A DNA stretch of 40,224 bases from a virus (IMGVR_UViG_3300034198_019517:1-40224), one strand, 5' to 3'; positions 1 to 4,930 are shown, counted from the stretch's first letter. Numbers and translations are program-made. Notes: generated from the letters alone by a model not told the origin.

Positions 1-1
1 A

Positions 2-175
2 TTCAACCGCGAACAACTCATCGCTGATTATGCTCAGCAAATCCTAGATGGGATGGATATGAAGACAATGGAGTGTTTCGTTTATGATACTTTGAAAGAC
101 AATCTTATGCCATATACTGATGAGGAACTGATTGAAGAGGTTAGAGAATACAATCCCGAATTGCTGGATGATTGA
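2..175 (+). CDS. 3' end of a small conserved hypothetical gene (5' end outside window)
   Basis: An open frame enters from the window edge and stops at TGA 173-175, giving the last 57 residues. It is acidic and helical in character (MDMKTMECFVYDTL, YTDEELIEEV) and looks like the small cytoplasmic proteins found in early clusters of T4-like cyanophages. I do not recognise a function. The stop codon touches the first copy of the 32-bp repeat, so this gene closes the preceding transcription unit or cassette. The true start lies outside the window. Confidence 0.6.
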   Translation, partial: FNREQLIADYAQQILDGMDMKTMECFVYDTLKDNLMPYTDEELIEEVREYNPELLDD

Positions 176-207
176 AACTTGGATCGTCCAAATTGTCCCT
201 ATAGTGT
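176..207 (+). repeat. 32-bp promoter-like repeat, copy 1
   Basis: Starts one base after the stop codon of the preceding gene. It contains the palindrome TTGGATCGTCCAA (5-bp arms, TCG loop) and TTGGAT followed after exactly 17 bp by TAGTGT, a one-base variant of the usual TAGTAT. After the palindrome it reads AAATTG, as in copy 6, instead of AAAGTG. The downstream gene starts at 222, so an ordinary short leader is possible here. Confidence 0.85.
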
Positions 208-221
208 AAGACTTAACCACA

Positions 222-812
222 ATGCCAAAACTTACCACTCTGCAGGTATCTGCCAAACTGAAAGTAACTGATTTCAGTGCATATGAGAAACCAGGAAAGA
301 ACAAAGGTGCTCGCGGGCAACTGTTAGAAACTGCTCTGGGAGTTCCTAACTCATCTGACCTCAAAGATCTGGAGGATGGTGAGATTAAGACCTTCACAGT
401 TGGTGAGACTATTGCTGCCACACAATTGAAGCATTGTCTATCTGAAATCATCGAAGATTCTGTGTCATTTGATGAGAGTAAGGTTGGACAGAAACTACAA
501 CAAACTGTGTATGTTGGATTCACACGTTCCAACGATTATGTGGGTTCTGCTATTCTGAATGAGGAAACTCACCCTGAACATTATCAGGAACTGCGTGAGG
601 ATTACGATTTCATTTGTAACAGCATCCGCACACTTTTTGATGCTGGTAAACAACTTTCTACCATCACTGGACCTAACGGATTGCTGCAGATTCGCACAAA
701 AGCATCTAAAACCAATGGTTGCTATGTACCTCTGACCTTTGCAGGTGTGACACTTAAGGATAAGGGAATGGCATTCTATTTGTGTGGACAATTCGGACGC
801 AACCTGTTCTGA
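222..812 (+). CDS. MutH/Sau3AI-family DNA endonuclease
   Basis: The 196-aa protein aligns by eye along its whole length with MutH, the GATC-specific nicking enzyme of methyl-directed mismatch repair, and its restriction relative Sau3AI. The N-terminal catalytic block is KGARGQLLETALG (29-41), corresponding to the MutH segment around Glu56, followed by DLEDGEIKT (49-57), which supplies the acidic residue and ExK of the nuclease core (candidates E36, D46 or D49, E54, K56). The C-terminal half has VGQKLQQ (88-94), REDYDF (125-130) and LLQIRTKAS (154-162), matching MutH HKLK, REDW and LQIRPKA in order. Spacing from D49 to E54 is closer to Sau3AI. E. coli MutH is about 229 aa, so this is compact but looks complete. 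Likely roles are host DNA degradation, recombination or mismatch processing. GATC specificity is inferred from the family. It follows repeat copy 1 directly. Confidence 0.8.
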   Translation: MPKLTTLQVSAKLKVTDFSAYEKPGKNKGARGQLLETALGVPNSSDLKDLEDGEIKTFTVGETIAATQLKHCLSEIIEDSVSFDESKVGQKLQQTVYVGFTRSNDYVGSAILNEETHPEHYQELREDYDFICNSIRTLFDAGKQLSTITGPNGLLQIRTKASKTNGCYVPLTFAGVTLKDKGMAFYLCGQFGRNLF

Positions 813-817
813 ACACT

Positions 818-849
818 AACTTGGATCGTCCAAAGTGTCCCTATAGTAT
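818..849 (+). repeat. 32-bp promoter-like repeat, copy 2
   Basis: Consensus copy: AAC, TTGGAT, 17-bp spacer, TAGTAT. It lies 5 bp after the endonuclease stop codon. The final AT of TAGTAT is also the AT of an ATG at 848. Confidence 0.9.
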
Positions 850-1030
850 GAACACCAATCAAATCGACTTTCAAACCGACATCACTCCTACACTTTTGGA
901 GTTTATGTGCAACAATCACACTGACTTGAATGACTGTGTAGACTTTGTTTGCTGTCTCTTTGACCTCAACGCAACTGATGAATTGATCGATCAGATTGCA
1001 GATGAGTTTGATGCATTTTTCGGCAACTGA
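848..1030 (+). CDS. small acidic hypothetical protein
   Basis: 60 codons from ATG 848 to TGA 1030. It is strongly acidic with a helical C-terminus (ATDELIDQIADEFDAFF). The ATG at 848 overlaps the promoter-like TAGTAT box, so if that box is a -10 element the first ATG would not be transcribed. An in-frame ATG at 905 preceded by TTGGAG (896-901) is an alternative start giving 41 aa. No family recognised. Confidence 0.55.
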   Translation: MNTNQIDFQTDITPTLLEFMCNNHTDLNDCVDFVCCLFDLNATDELIDQIADEFDAFFGN

Positions 1031-1066
1031 TTCACACTAACTGTTTTACCACTAAATTACACTGAA

Positions 1067-1249
1067 ATGACAAACAAAAACCCTTACGTTCAAACCCTAA
1101 TTGAGATGGGTTATGATGAAGCAGACTGCCAGATGGTTGCTGATGCTGGAAGAGTAAATGTAACCTATCCGCGTAACATTTACGGTCGCATCTTTGAGAC
1201 TGAAGCAGAGTACAAAGATGCTCTTGCTGATTATATCAACGGTCTCTGA
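1067..1249 (+). CDS. small hypothetical protein
   Basis: 60 codons. The sequence contains a short helical region with a UBA-like look (LIEMGYDEADCQMVADAG) and a C-terminal FETEAEYKDALADYI. The 36-bp gap upstream has no repeat copy, so it is probably co-transcribed from copy 2. Function unknown. Confidence 0.6.
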   Translation: MTNKNPYVQTLIEMGYDEADCQMVADAGRVNVTYPRNIYGRIFETEAEYKDALADYINGL

Positions 1250-1264
1250 CTGATAAGCATCAGT

Positions 1265-1296
1265 AACTTGGATCGTCCAAAGTGTCCCTATAGTAT
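1265..1296 (+). repeat. 32-bp promoter-like repeat, copy 3
   Basis: Consensus copy, 15 bp after the stop of the preceding gene. TAGTAT overlaps an ATG at 1295. Confidence 0.9.
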
Positions 1297-1549
1297 GACT
1301 GCTTCCCAAATGCAAATGACTTCCTTCACTTCACCTGATACAAACAAAGTTTATACCATCATCGAATCGCAATCTGAGCGTGGAGCATGGGATAATCAAG
1401 GCAATTATGCTCCTGTTACTATCACTCAGTACAGCATCTATGATGACAATCAGATGGTACAATTTGCCTTTGATGTAGATGGAATTGCCAAATCTGTGAG
1501 GCATTATGAAGGTTTTACTGATGGTTGGACTTCTTCACGTTTCGACTGA
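1295..1549 (+). CDS. small hypothetical protein
   Basis: Up to 84 codons from ATG 1295; in-frame ATGs at 1310 and 1316 are plausible true starts. The 1310 start follows TTCCCAA, which also precedes the in-frame ATG at 2938 and, as TTTCCCAA, the start at 3338. The protein is polar with beta-strand character (KVYTIIESQSERGAWDNQGN, TITQYSIYDDNQMVQFAFDV). No family recognised. Its stop overlaps the next start. Confidence 0.6.
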   Translation: MTASQMQMTSFTSPDTNKVYTIIESQSERGAWDNQGNYAPVTITQYSIYDDNQMVQFAFDVDGIAKSVRHYEGFTDGWTSSRFD

Positions 1550-1702
1550 ATGTCACGCAAAAGTCTAACATTCAAGTCACCTGAGAAAGTGAAGACTATT
1601 CTCTTGATTTTCATTGTTGCGTTTATACTCTCACCTGGAGTTCGCAACATCACCTCTAGCACACTGCACACCGTAGCAGACATCATTTCACCACAACAAT
1701 GA
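1550..1702 (+). CDS. membrane microprotein, 50 aa
   Basis: ATG 1550 overlaps the preceding stop (TGAATG arrangement), and the frame ends at TGA 1700-1702, which overlaps the next ATG. A basic N-terminus (SRKSLTFKSPEKVK) is followed by one hydrophobic segment (TILLIFIVAFILS, residues about 16-28), suggesting a single-pass inner membrane protein with its N-terminus inside. The tight overlaps on both sides suggest translational coupling. Function unknown. Confidence 0.55.
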   Translation: MSRKSLTFKSPEKVKTILLIFIVAFILSPGVRNITSSTLHTVADIISPQQ

Positions 1703-1875
1703 AGCAAACTCTAATTGATTCGATGTCTTCTAACTTTATGATTCGCTGCGAGTATTTTATCAATCAGAATGATATTGCCAATGCAAATGCACTTTACTCC
1801 GAGTTTGTTGTTGATGGAGTAGATCCAGAAGACGGAGAGTATGAGTGGTTCTTTATGAAATCTCTTTGCTGTTAG
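1699..1875 (+). CDS. small hypothetical protein, 58 aa
   Basis: ATGA overlap with the 50-aa membrane protein upstream; stop TAG 1873-1875 is one base before repeat copy 4. The protein is acidic in its C-terminal half (DGVDPEDGEYEWFF) and ends in KSLCC. The N-terminal half looks helical (FMIRCEYFINQNDIANANAL). Not recognised. Confidence 0.5.
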   Translation: MKQTLIDSMSSNFMIRCEYFINQNDIANANALYSEFVVDGVDPEDGEYEWFFMKSLCC

Positions 1876-1876
1876 A

Positions 1877-1908
1877 AACTTGGATCGTCCAAAGTGTCCC
1901 TATAGTAT
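1877..1908 (+). repeat. 32-bp promoter-like repeat, copy 4
   Basis: Consensus through TAGTAT, but followed by AAG rather than G, so no ATG overlaps the box. The next gene begins 29 bp later at 1938. This copy and copies 1 and 7 show that the element does not need to carry a start codon. Confidence 0.9.
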
Positions 1909-1937
1909 AAGCACCACTCACCACTGAACTTCCTACC

Positions 1938-2255
1938 ATGCGAATCATCGAATCCCAAATGAATAAAGCAATCTGTGATTGCAAAGACTGGAAAAAAGAG
2001 AACACTGAAGTCATCTATTCTCCCGAACGTGATGCCTCTTATGTAATGCTTCACGGTCATCATATCGCAACGATTGGTGATACCTTCGTTGAACTTTACA
2101 ACTGTGGATATAAAACAAACACCACTAAGTCTCGTCTCAATTCTATTCTGAAAGTTCACGGAAATGATGCCCGTATCTTTCAACGTGACTTTGAATGGTT
2201 TGTTGTAGATAATGGCAACACAATTCCATTCACTGAAGGTATGGTTCTTAACTGA
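1938..2255 (+). CDS. conserved cyanophage hypothetical protein, 105 aa
   Basis: The sequence resembles a small protein family common in T4-like cyanophages. Recognisable blocks are MNKAICDCKDW (8-18), LHGHHIATIGD (38-48) and NTTKSRLNSILKVHG (61-75), with a C-terminal FEWFVVD strand. No catalytic motif is evident. It is the first gene after repeat copy 4 and is followed after 3 bp by the next gene. Confidence 0.65.
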   Translation: MRIIESQMNKAICDCKDWKKENTEVIYSPERDASYVMLHGHHIATIGDTFVELYNCGYKTNTTKSRLNSILKVHGNDARIFQRDFEWFVVDNGNTIPFTEGMVLN

Positions 2256-2258
2256 GTT

Positions 2259-2447
2259 ATGAATACTGAAATGATTCAATCCATTGCTGAAATGATCGTA
2301 CAATCTGCCAACGATCCTCGAACCAAAATTAACATTCAAGAGATGCACAAACATACTCAAGGTGCAGAAACTCTTCGTTTGATTGTAAGAGATAATATCG
2401 CTGGTGCTGGTGATATTATTGCTAATGCACTTTGGGAGAATCTGTAA
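2259..2447 (+). CDS. small hypothetical protein, 62 aa
   Basis: Second gene in the three-gene set after repeat copy 4. The sequence is mostly helical (IQSIAEMIVQSAN, AETLRLIVRDNIAGAGDIIANAL). Its TAA stop shares an A with the next ATG (TAATG), implying translational coupling. Function unknown. Confidence 0.55.
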   Translation: MNTEMIQSIAEMIVQSANDPRTKINIQEMHKHTQGAETLRLIVRDNIAGAGDIIANALWENL

Positions 2448-2620
2448 TGACTGATGCACAAAAGATCGAAGCACTAACTGAACTTCTGGATACTGTGATT
2501 AGTGCTCTGGATATGACAAAGTATGAGATTGGTGATGTATCTGAAGCAGCAAATGTGATTCGTGAAGCAGATAAGTTTCATCAGCAAATGATTGACATTC
2601 TTCACTCTCAAGAAAGTTGA
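2447..2620 (+). CDS. small helical hypothetical protein, 57 aa
   Basis: Start chosen at ATG 2447 because it overlaps the preceding TAA; a longer frame upstream is only run-through. The protein is acidic and predicted helical throughout (KIEALTELLDTVISALDM, EAANVIREADKFHQQMIDIL). The stop is 4 bp before repeat copy 5. Confidence 0.55.
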   Translation: MTDAQKIEALTELLDTVISALDMTKYEIGDVSEAANVIREADKFHQQMIDILHSQES

Positions 2621-2624
2621 TTGA

Positions 2625-2656
2625 AACTTGGATCGTCCAAAGTGTCCCTATAGTAT
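2625..2656 (+). repeat. 32-bp promoter-like repeat, copy 5
   Basis: Consensus copy, 4 bp after the stop of the preceding gene. TAGTAT overlaps an ATG at 2655. Confidence 0.9.
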
Positions 2657-2888
2657 GAGCAATACCGAAACCAAAATGAAACTGTTTATCATCAACAACG
2701 TTCTGTCTGATTATACCTCTGGTATGGTAGTCATTGCTGCTGAGTCTAAAGAACAATGCCGCGAATTGTTTATCAAAGAGTTCAGCGAATACTATGCTAA
2801 TGAGTTCGATCAGTATGCAACGTTCACTGTTATCGACAACGTAGATTATCCTGCTGGTATAGTTGATTATGTTTACGGCGGTTCCTAA
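2655..2888 (+). CDS. small hypothetical protein, up to 77 aa
   Basis: ATG 2655 overlaps the repeat; the in-frame ATG at 2676 (MKLFIINNVLSDY) is a more natural N-terminus and an alternative start. The protein alternates strand and helix segments (KLFIINNVLSDYTSGMVVIA, KEQCRELFIKEF, ATFTVIDNVDYPAG), consistent with a small alpha/beta fold. No family recognised. Confidence 0.55.
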   Translation: MSNTETKMKLFIINNVLSDYTSGMVVIAAESKEQCRELFIKEFSEYYANEFDQYATFTVIDNVDYPAGIVDYVYGGS

Positions 2889-2892
2889 TCAC

Positions 2893-2924
2893 AACTTGGA
2901 TCGTCCAAATTGTCCCTATAGTAT
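2893..2924 (+). repeat. 32-bp promoter-like repeat, copy 6
   Basis: Like copy 1 it reads AAATTG after the palindrome instead of AAAGTG. With the flanking CAA on the left this lets the outer stem re-form as CAA/TTG, a change consistent with base pairing being conserved. It lies 4 bp after a stop, and TAGTAT overlaps an ATG at 2923. Confidence 0.88.
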
Positions 2925-3195
2925 GAGCACTTCCCAAATGCCTTTCCCTTATCTCCACATCGACAATAGCACTCTTGGTAATCACACTTCAATCTTTTTT
3001 AAGGTGAGTGCTGATACTCAAGACAAGTGGATTAACAACATTTTCCATAACTCACGATATGGAATCTTCTGTCTTGCTGATGGCAAACTGGAACTGATTT
3101 CAAAAGGTTTGAATACAACCAAGTTCCGCAAGTGTAAGTGTAATGAACAAGAAACTGCACTGCAAAAGATTCAACAATGGATGGAGAAGTTCTGA
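2923..3195 (+). CDS. small hypothetical protein, up to 90 aa
   Basis: ATG 2923 overlaps the repeat; the in-frame ATG 2938 follows TTCCCAA and may be the real start. Two short Cys-containing stretches occur (YGIFCLADGKLELI, KFRKCKCNEQE), but there is no convincing zinc-finger spacing. The C-terminus is helical (ALQKIQQWMEKF). It shares an A with the next ATG. Confidence 0.55.
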   Translation: MSTSQMPFPYLHIDNSTLGNHTSIFFKVSADTQDKWINNIFHNSRYGIFCLADGKLELISKGLNTTKFRKCKCNEQETALQKIQQWMEKF

Positions 3196-3326
3196 TGTTC
3201 ACGATTCGTTATTTCACTCCTTATCAACAACAATGGAGAACGCAATCATTTCCTACATTAGATGAGGCACAAAGGATGATTCAATTCTATCTCTCTTGTG
3301 GTAGTCCTGCTGAACTTGTAAACTGA
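3195..3326 (+). CDS. microprotein, 43 aa
   Basis: Starts in a TGATG overlap with the upstream gene and ends at TGA 3324-3326. It reads MFTIRYFTPYQQQW, then SFPTLDEAQRMIQFYLSCGS. This pattern of one strand plus one helix is common in tiny phage accessory proteins. Coupled translation with the upstream gene is likely. Confidence 0.5.
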   Translation: MFTIRYFTPYQQQWRTQSFPTLDEAQRMIQFYLSCGSPAELVN

Positions 3327-3337
3327 AACTTTCCCAA

Positions 3338-3532
3338 ATGACTAACATTGTTTACGGTGTTTACACTCTTGGTAATGACTATTATGATCAAGAACAGTTA
3401 TACTCTCTTTATGCAAATCAACAAGATGCAGAAAAGATTGTTGATGAACTTCGCCTTCTAAAGGATGAAGATAGTGATGATGATGAGTTACTCTATGTGA
3501 CTGTAAGTGTGTTCCCTTTGACTGTTAAGTAG
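3338..3532 (+). CDS. small acidic hypothetical protein, 64 aa
   Basis: Begins after TTTCCCAA at 3338. The layout is strand (IVYGVYTLGN), helix (QQDAEKIVDELRLLK), a run of acidic residues (DEDSDDDEL) and a final strand (LYVTVSVFPL). Similar alpha/beta microproteins are common in cyanophage early clusters; no function can be assigned. Confidence 0.55.
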   Translation: MTNIVYGVYTLGNDYYDQEQLYSLYANQQDAEKIVDELRLLKDEDSDDDELLYVTVSVFPLTVK

Positions 3533-3536
3533 AAAA

Positions 3537-3773
3537 ATGTTACTCTCCAAAGCATCATTCAACGATAACAAAGTTCGTCCTTTCATTGTAAAGAAAGAGG
3601 AAGAAAGAACCGAGGATGGTAGTTACTCATTGCACCTATTCTCCCGAATTGTAATGACGAAGGAAGGAAAGAAATATCGATACTTACCACTGCGATTTGA
3701 AGGAGAAGAAGCACGATTCCGTAAACGTAGCGATGCAGAGGATTATGCTCGTTACAGACTTGCACTTGATTAG
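3537..3773 (+). CDS. small basic hypothetical protein, 78 aa
   Basis: Last gene of the early cluster, 4 bp after the preceding stop and just upstream of an intrinsic terminator. It is rich in Lys, Arg and Glu (KKEEERTEDG, KEGKKYRYLPLRFEGEEARF) and ends in a short helix (RSDAEDYARYRLAL). A nucleic-acid-binding role is possible from charge alone, but no fold is recognised. Confidence 0.55.
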   Translation: MLLSKASFNDNKVRPFIVKKEEERTEDGSYSLHLFSRIVMTKEGKKYRYLPLRFEGEEARFRKRSDAEDYARYRLALD

Positions 3774-3783
3774 TATAGTATAG

Positions 3784-3809
3784 AGACCTCATCTACGGGG
3801 TCTTTTTTT
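3784..3809 (+). terminator. intrinsic terminator closing the early cluster
   Basis: AGACCTC (3784-3790) pairs with GGGGTCT (3797-3803) as a 7-bp stem including one G-U pair, around a 6-nt loop. Seven consecutive T follow the closing C (3802 is C, T-tract at 3803-3809). It lies 10 bp after the last stop codon of the cluster. Confidence 0.85.
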
Positions 3810-4111
3810 ATGCTTTTATGTTAAAATAATGTTAAAAAGTGTTTTTTTATTAATTAAATGTGTTTTTAAATGTATATGAGTGATGTAAATAACGATACTT
3901 ATCATTAACAAAGGAGTGATGATGATATGAGTTCGTATCAATTAGAGAGCTCTTTATGTTCTTTTAATGTATCCATGACCTGATACTTATGAGTCATTTA
4001 AATGCTCCGAGGTCTTGTCTTCTAACCGAGCATAACATAAGGACCGCACTTTTGTCAACTCCGGGGTCACAAAATCCCCACAATCCCCGCACAAAAGTAT
4101 CCCCAGACTCG

Positions 4112-4119
4112 CATAAATA
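4112..4119 (+). promoter_or_regulatory. late-promoter-like box CATAAATA
   Basis: CATAAATA matches the T4-type late box seen before several structural genes here. It stands 68 bp before ATG 4187 and only 11 bp before the -35 box of a sigma70-type promoter. It may be a chance match. Confidence 0.35.
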
Positions 4120-4130
4120 CCCCCAAGGTC

Positions 4131-4159
4131 TTGACATTGACCCTCAGACATCTTATAGT
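4131..4159 (+). promoter_or_regulatory. sigma70-type promoter TTGACA-17-TATAGT
   Basis: A perfect -35 box TTGACA (4131-4136) and TATAGT (4154-4159) are separated by exactly 17 bp. Transcription would begin near 4166, giving a leader of about 20 nt before ATG 4187. This is the type of promoter used by host RNA polymerase for immediate-early phage genes. Confidence 0.75.
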
Positions 4160-4186
4160 AGTTCCATAACACCACGGAGAACACTT

Positions 4187-4360
4187 ATGTCGGTTGCATA
4201 TCTTCAAGGGCAGAAGCAGCGTTATAGGGTCACTTTGGAATTGGAGGTCTTGAGTGACTTCGACCCTCACAATATCGACTGGGAGAAAGTCTTTCAGTTG
4301 GAACCAGCAGAGAAGGTTTCCGCGTATGTTGAAGACCTAAGTACACCCGACCGATGGTGA
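4187..4360 (+). CDS. small conserved hypothetical protein, 57 aa
   Basis: Start chosen at ATG 4187 because it follows CGGAGA (4175-4180) at good spacing and lies just downstream of the strong promoter; the frame upstream would run through that promoter. The protein has an amphipathic beta strand (QRYRVTLELEVLSDF) followed by an acidic helix region (DWEKVFQLEPAEKVSAYVEDL). I recall similar small proteins in cyanophages but know no function for them. It is the first gene behind a consensus host-type promoter, so early expression is likely. Confidence 0.65.
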   Translation: MSVAYLQGQKQRYRVTLELEVLSDFDPHNIDWEKVFQLEPAEKVSAYVEDLSTPDRW

Positions 4361-4391
4361 TTTGGTAGCATTTTATACAATATAAGGTGTT

Positions 4392-4445
4392 ATAGTTTTG
4401 TCCCAAAACTTATACATAAAGTGGGGTATTTTGGGACAAAACTAT
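4392..4445 (+). repeat. perfect 17-bp inverted repeat, operator or mRNA hairpin
   Basis: Left arm 4392-4408 (ATAGTTTTGTCCCAAAA) is the exact reverse complement of right arm 4429-4445, around a 20-nt loop. Each arm also contains its own small palindrome, TTTTG-3-CAAAA. The right arm ends on the first two bases of ATG 4444, so a folded transcript would bury the start codon; as DNA, it offers two identical sites flanking a start. No T-tract follows, so it is not an ordinary terminator. Confidence 0.85.
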
Positions 4446-4611
4446 GAGACCTAAGAACTACACATTTCTGGGCAAAACTGACAGGATTCGCGTGCCATAT
4501 CCAAGGCACTTCAGTATAGTTTTGGAGGAGTTAAATCGCATCGCTGAGTTAGGTCACGACCCGACAGATTACCTGAACGAGTTCATAGAACGTTTGCAGT
4601 CTATAGAGTGA
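4444..4611 (+). CDS. small protein, 55 aa, start inside an inverted repeat
   Basis: ATG 4444 lies at the right edge of the perfect inverted repeat; the frame ends at TGA 4609-4611. The N-terminus is basic (MRPKNYTFLGKTDRIRVPYP) and the rest is helical (FSIVLEELNRIAELGHD, TDYLNEFIERLQSIE). This layout of a short basic strand followed by two helices is reminiscent of ribbon-helix-helix DNA-binding proteins, which often bind operators at their own start, but that is inference from size and charge only. A further ATAGTTTTG half-site occurs inside the gene at 4516-4524. Confidence 0.6.
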   Translation: MRPKNYTFLGKTDRIRVPYPRHFSIVLEELNRIAELGHDPTDYLNEFIERLQSIE

Positions 4612-4655
4612 CATAAGGGCACCACAGTTTCTGATGCTTACTGGTTGGTGCTAGC

Positions 4656-4687
4656 AACTTGGATCGTCGAAAGTGTCTCAGTAGTAT
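4656..4687 (+). repeat. 32-bp promoter-like repeat, copy 7 (degenerate)
   Basis: Keeps AACTTGGATCG, AAAGTGTC and TAGTAT at the exact spacing, but has TCGA for TCCA in the palindrome and CTCAG in place of CCCTA before the box. The survival of TTGGAT-17-TAGTAT while the palindrome is damaged suggests the promoter boxes are the more constrained part. It lies 24 bp before ATG 4712. Confidence 0.8.
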
Positions 4688-4711
4688 AAGGGGCACACCG
4701 CTCCACCAAGC

Positions 4712-4930
4712 ATGCCAAACTCTCACACAATGCTGAACAAAGTCATCAATCAAGTCCACACTTTTGGTTACACGATGAAGAATCCGATGCCTCGTAAAAT
4801 CTTCTTCCTGCGTAACTTTGCACCGAAGCGTTATACTGAGTTCTGCGAACTGATGTATACTCTGAACACTCAAGTTCATCAGGACCTTATCACTGAAGCA
4901 GAGATGGATTCTGCACTCCTTTCCTTCTGA
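4712..4930 (+). CDS. small hypothetical protein, 72 aa
   Basis: Follows repeat copy 7 with a short leader. It is basic in the first half (MKNPMPRKIFFLRNFAPKRY) and helical in the second (FCELMYTLNTQVHQDLITEAEM). No domain recognised. Confidence 0.55.
   Translation: MPNSHTMLNKVINQVHTFGYTMKNPMPRKIFFLRNFAPKRYTEFCELMYTLNTQVHQDLITEAEMDSALLSF

Larger units (their letters stand above)
3810..4186 (+). other. non-coding leader region with stacked signals
   Basis: 377 bp without a convincing gene. The first part (to about 3910) is very AT-rich. An 18-codon frame at 3927-3983 preceded by GGAG is the only short ORF worth mentioning. From 3985 the composition becomes C-rich, with CCCC tracts near 4076, 4085, 4101 and 4120. 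Inverted arms ACTTTTGT (4048-4055) and ACAAAAGT (4091-4098) flank part of it. A late-like box and a sigma70-type promoter, listed separately, lie at its 3' end. Confidence 0.6.

Noticed and set aside
44-532. Minus-strand 162-codon frame opposite the MutH-like gene
   Set aside because: The + strand frame has full-length family motifs, while this one is compositionally odd and crosses repeat copy 1.
835-852. T7-type promoter suggested by CCCTATAGT in the repeat
   Set aside because: Only the CTATAG core is shared with the T7 consensus; the upstream specificity region is absent, and no T7-like RNA polymerase is expected in a T4-like phage.
818-2925. Common N-terminal peptide LDRPKCPYSM encoded by the repeat in copies 2, 3, 5 and 6
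   Set aside because: The phase is kept only where TAGTATG forms an ATG; copies 1, 4 and 7 are not in frame with the next gene, and no ribosome binding site precedes the TTG. It is more simply a non-coding element.
3927-3983. 18-codon ORF after GGAG
   Set aside because: It is too short to support as a gene without conservation data; it is mentioned only in the leader description.
3987-4184. Minus-strand 65-codon frame over the leader region
   Set aside because: It covers the promoter and C-tract region, has no recognisable domain and no ribosome binding site, and all other genes run on the + strand.
3989-4186. Upstream extension of the 4187 gene to 123 codons
   Set aside because: It would run through a consensus promoter; ATG 4187 has a good Shine-Dalgarno sequence and fits the expected transcript.
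4392-4445. Inverted repeat as an intrinsic terminator
   Set aside because: The right arm is followed by GAGACC rather than a T tract and overlaps a start codon.
176-4687. The spaced 32-bp repeats as a CRISPR array
   Set aside because: The copies are hundreds of bases apart with complete genes between them, unlike short regular spacers, and no cas genes are present.
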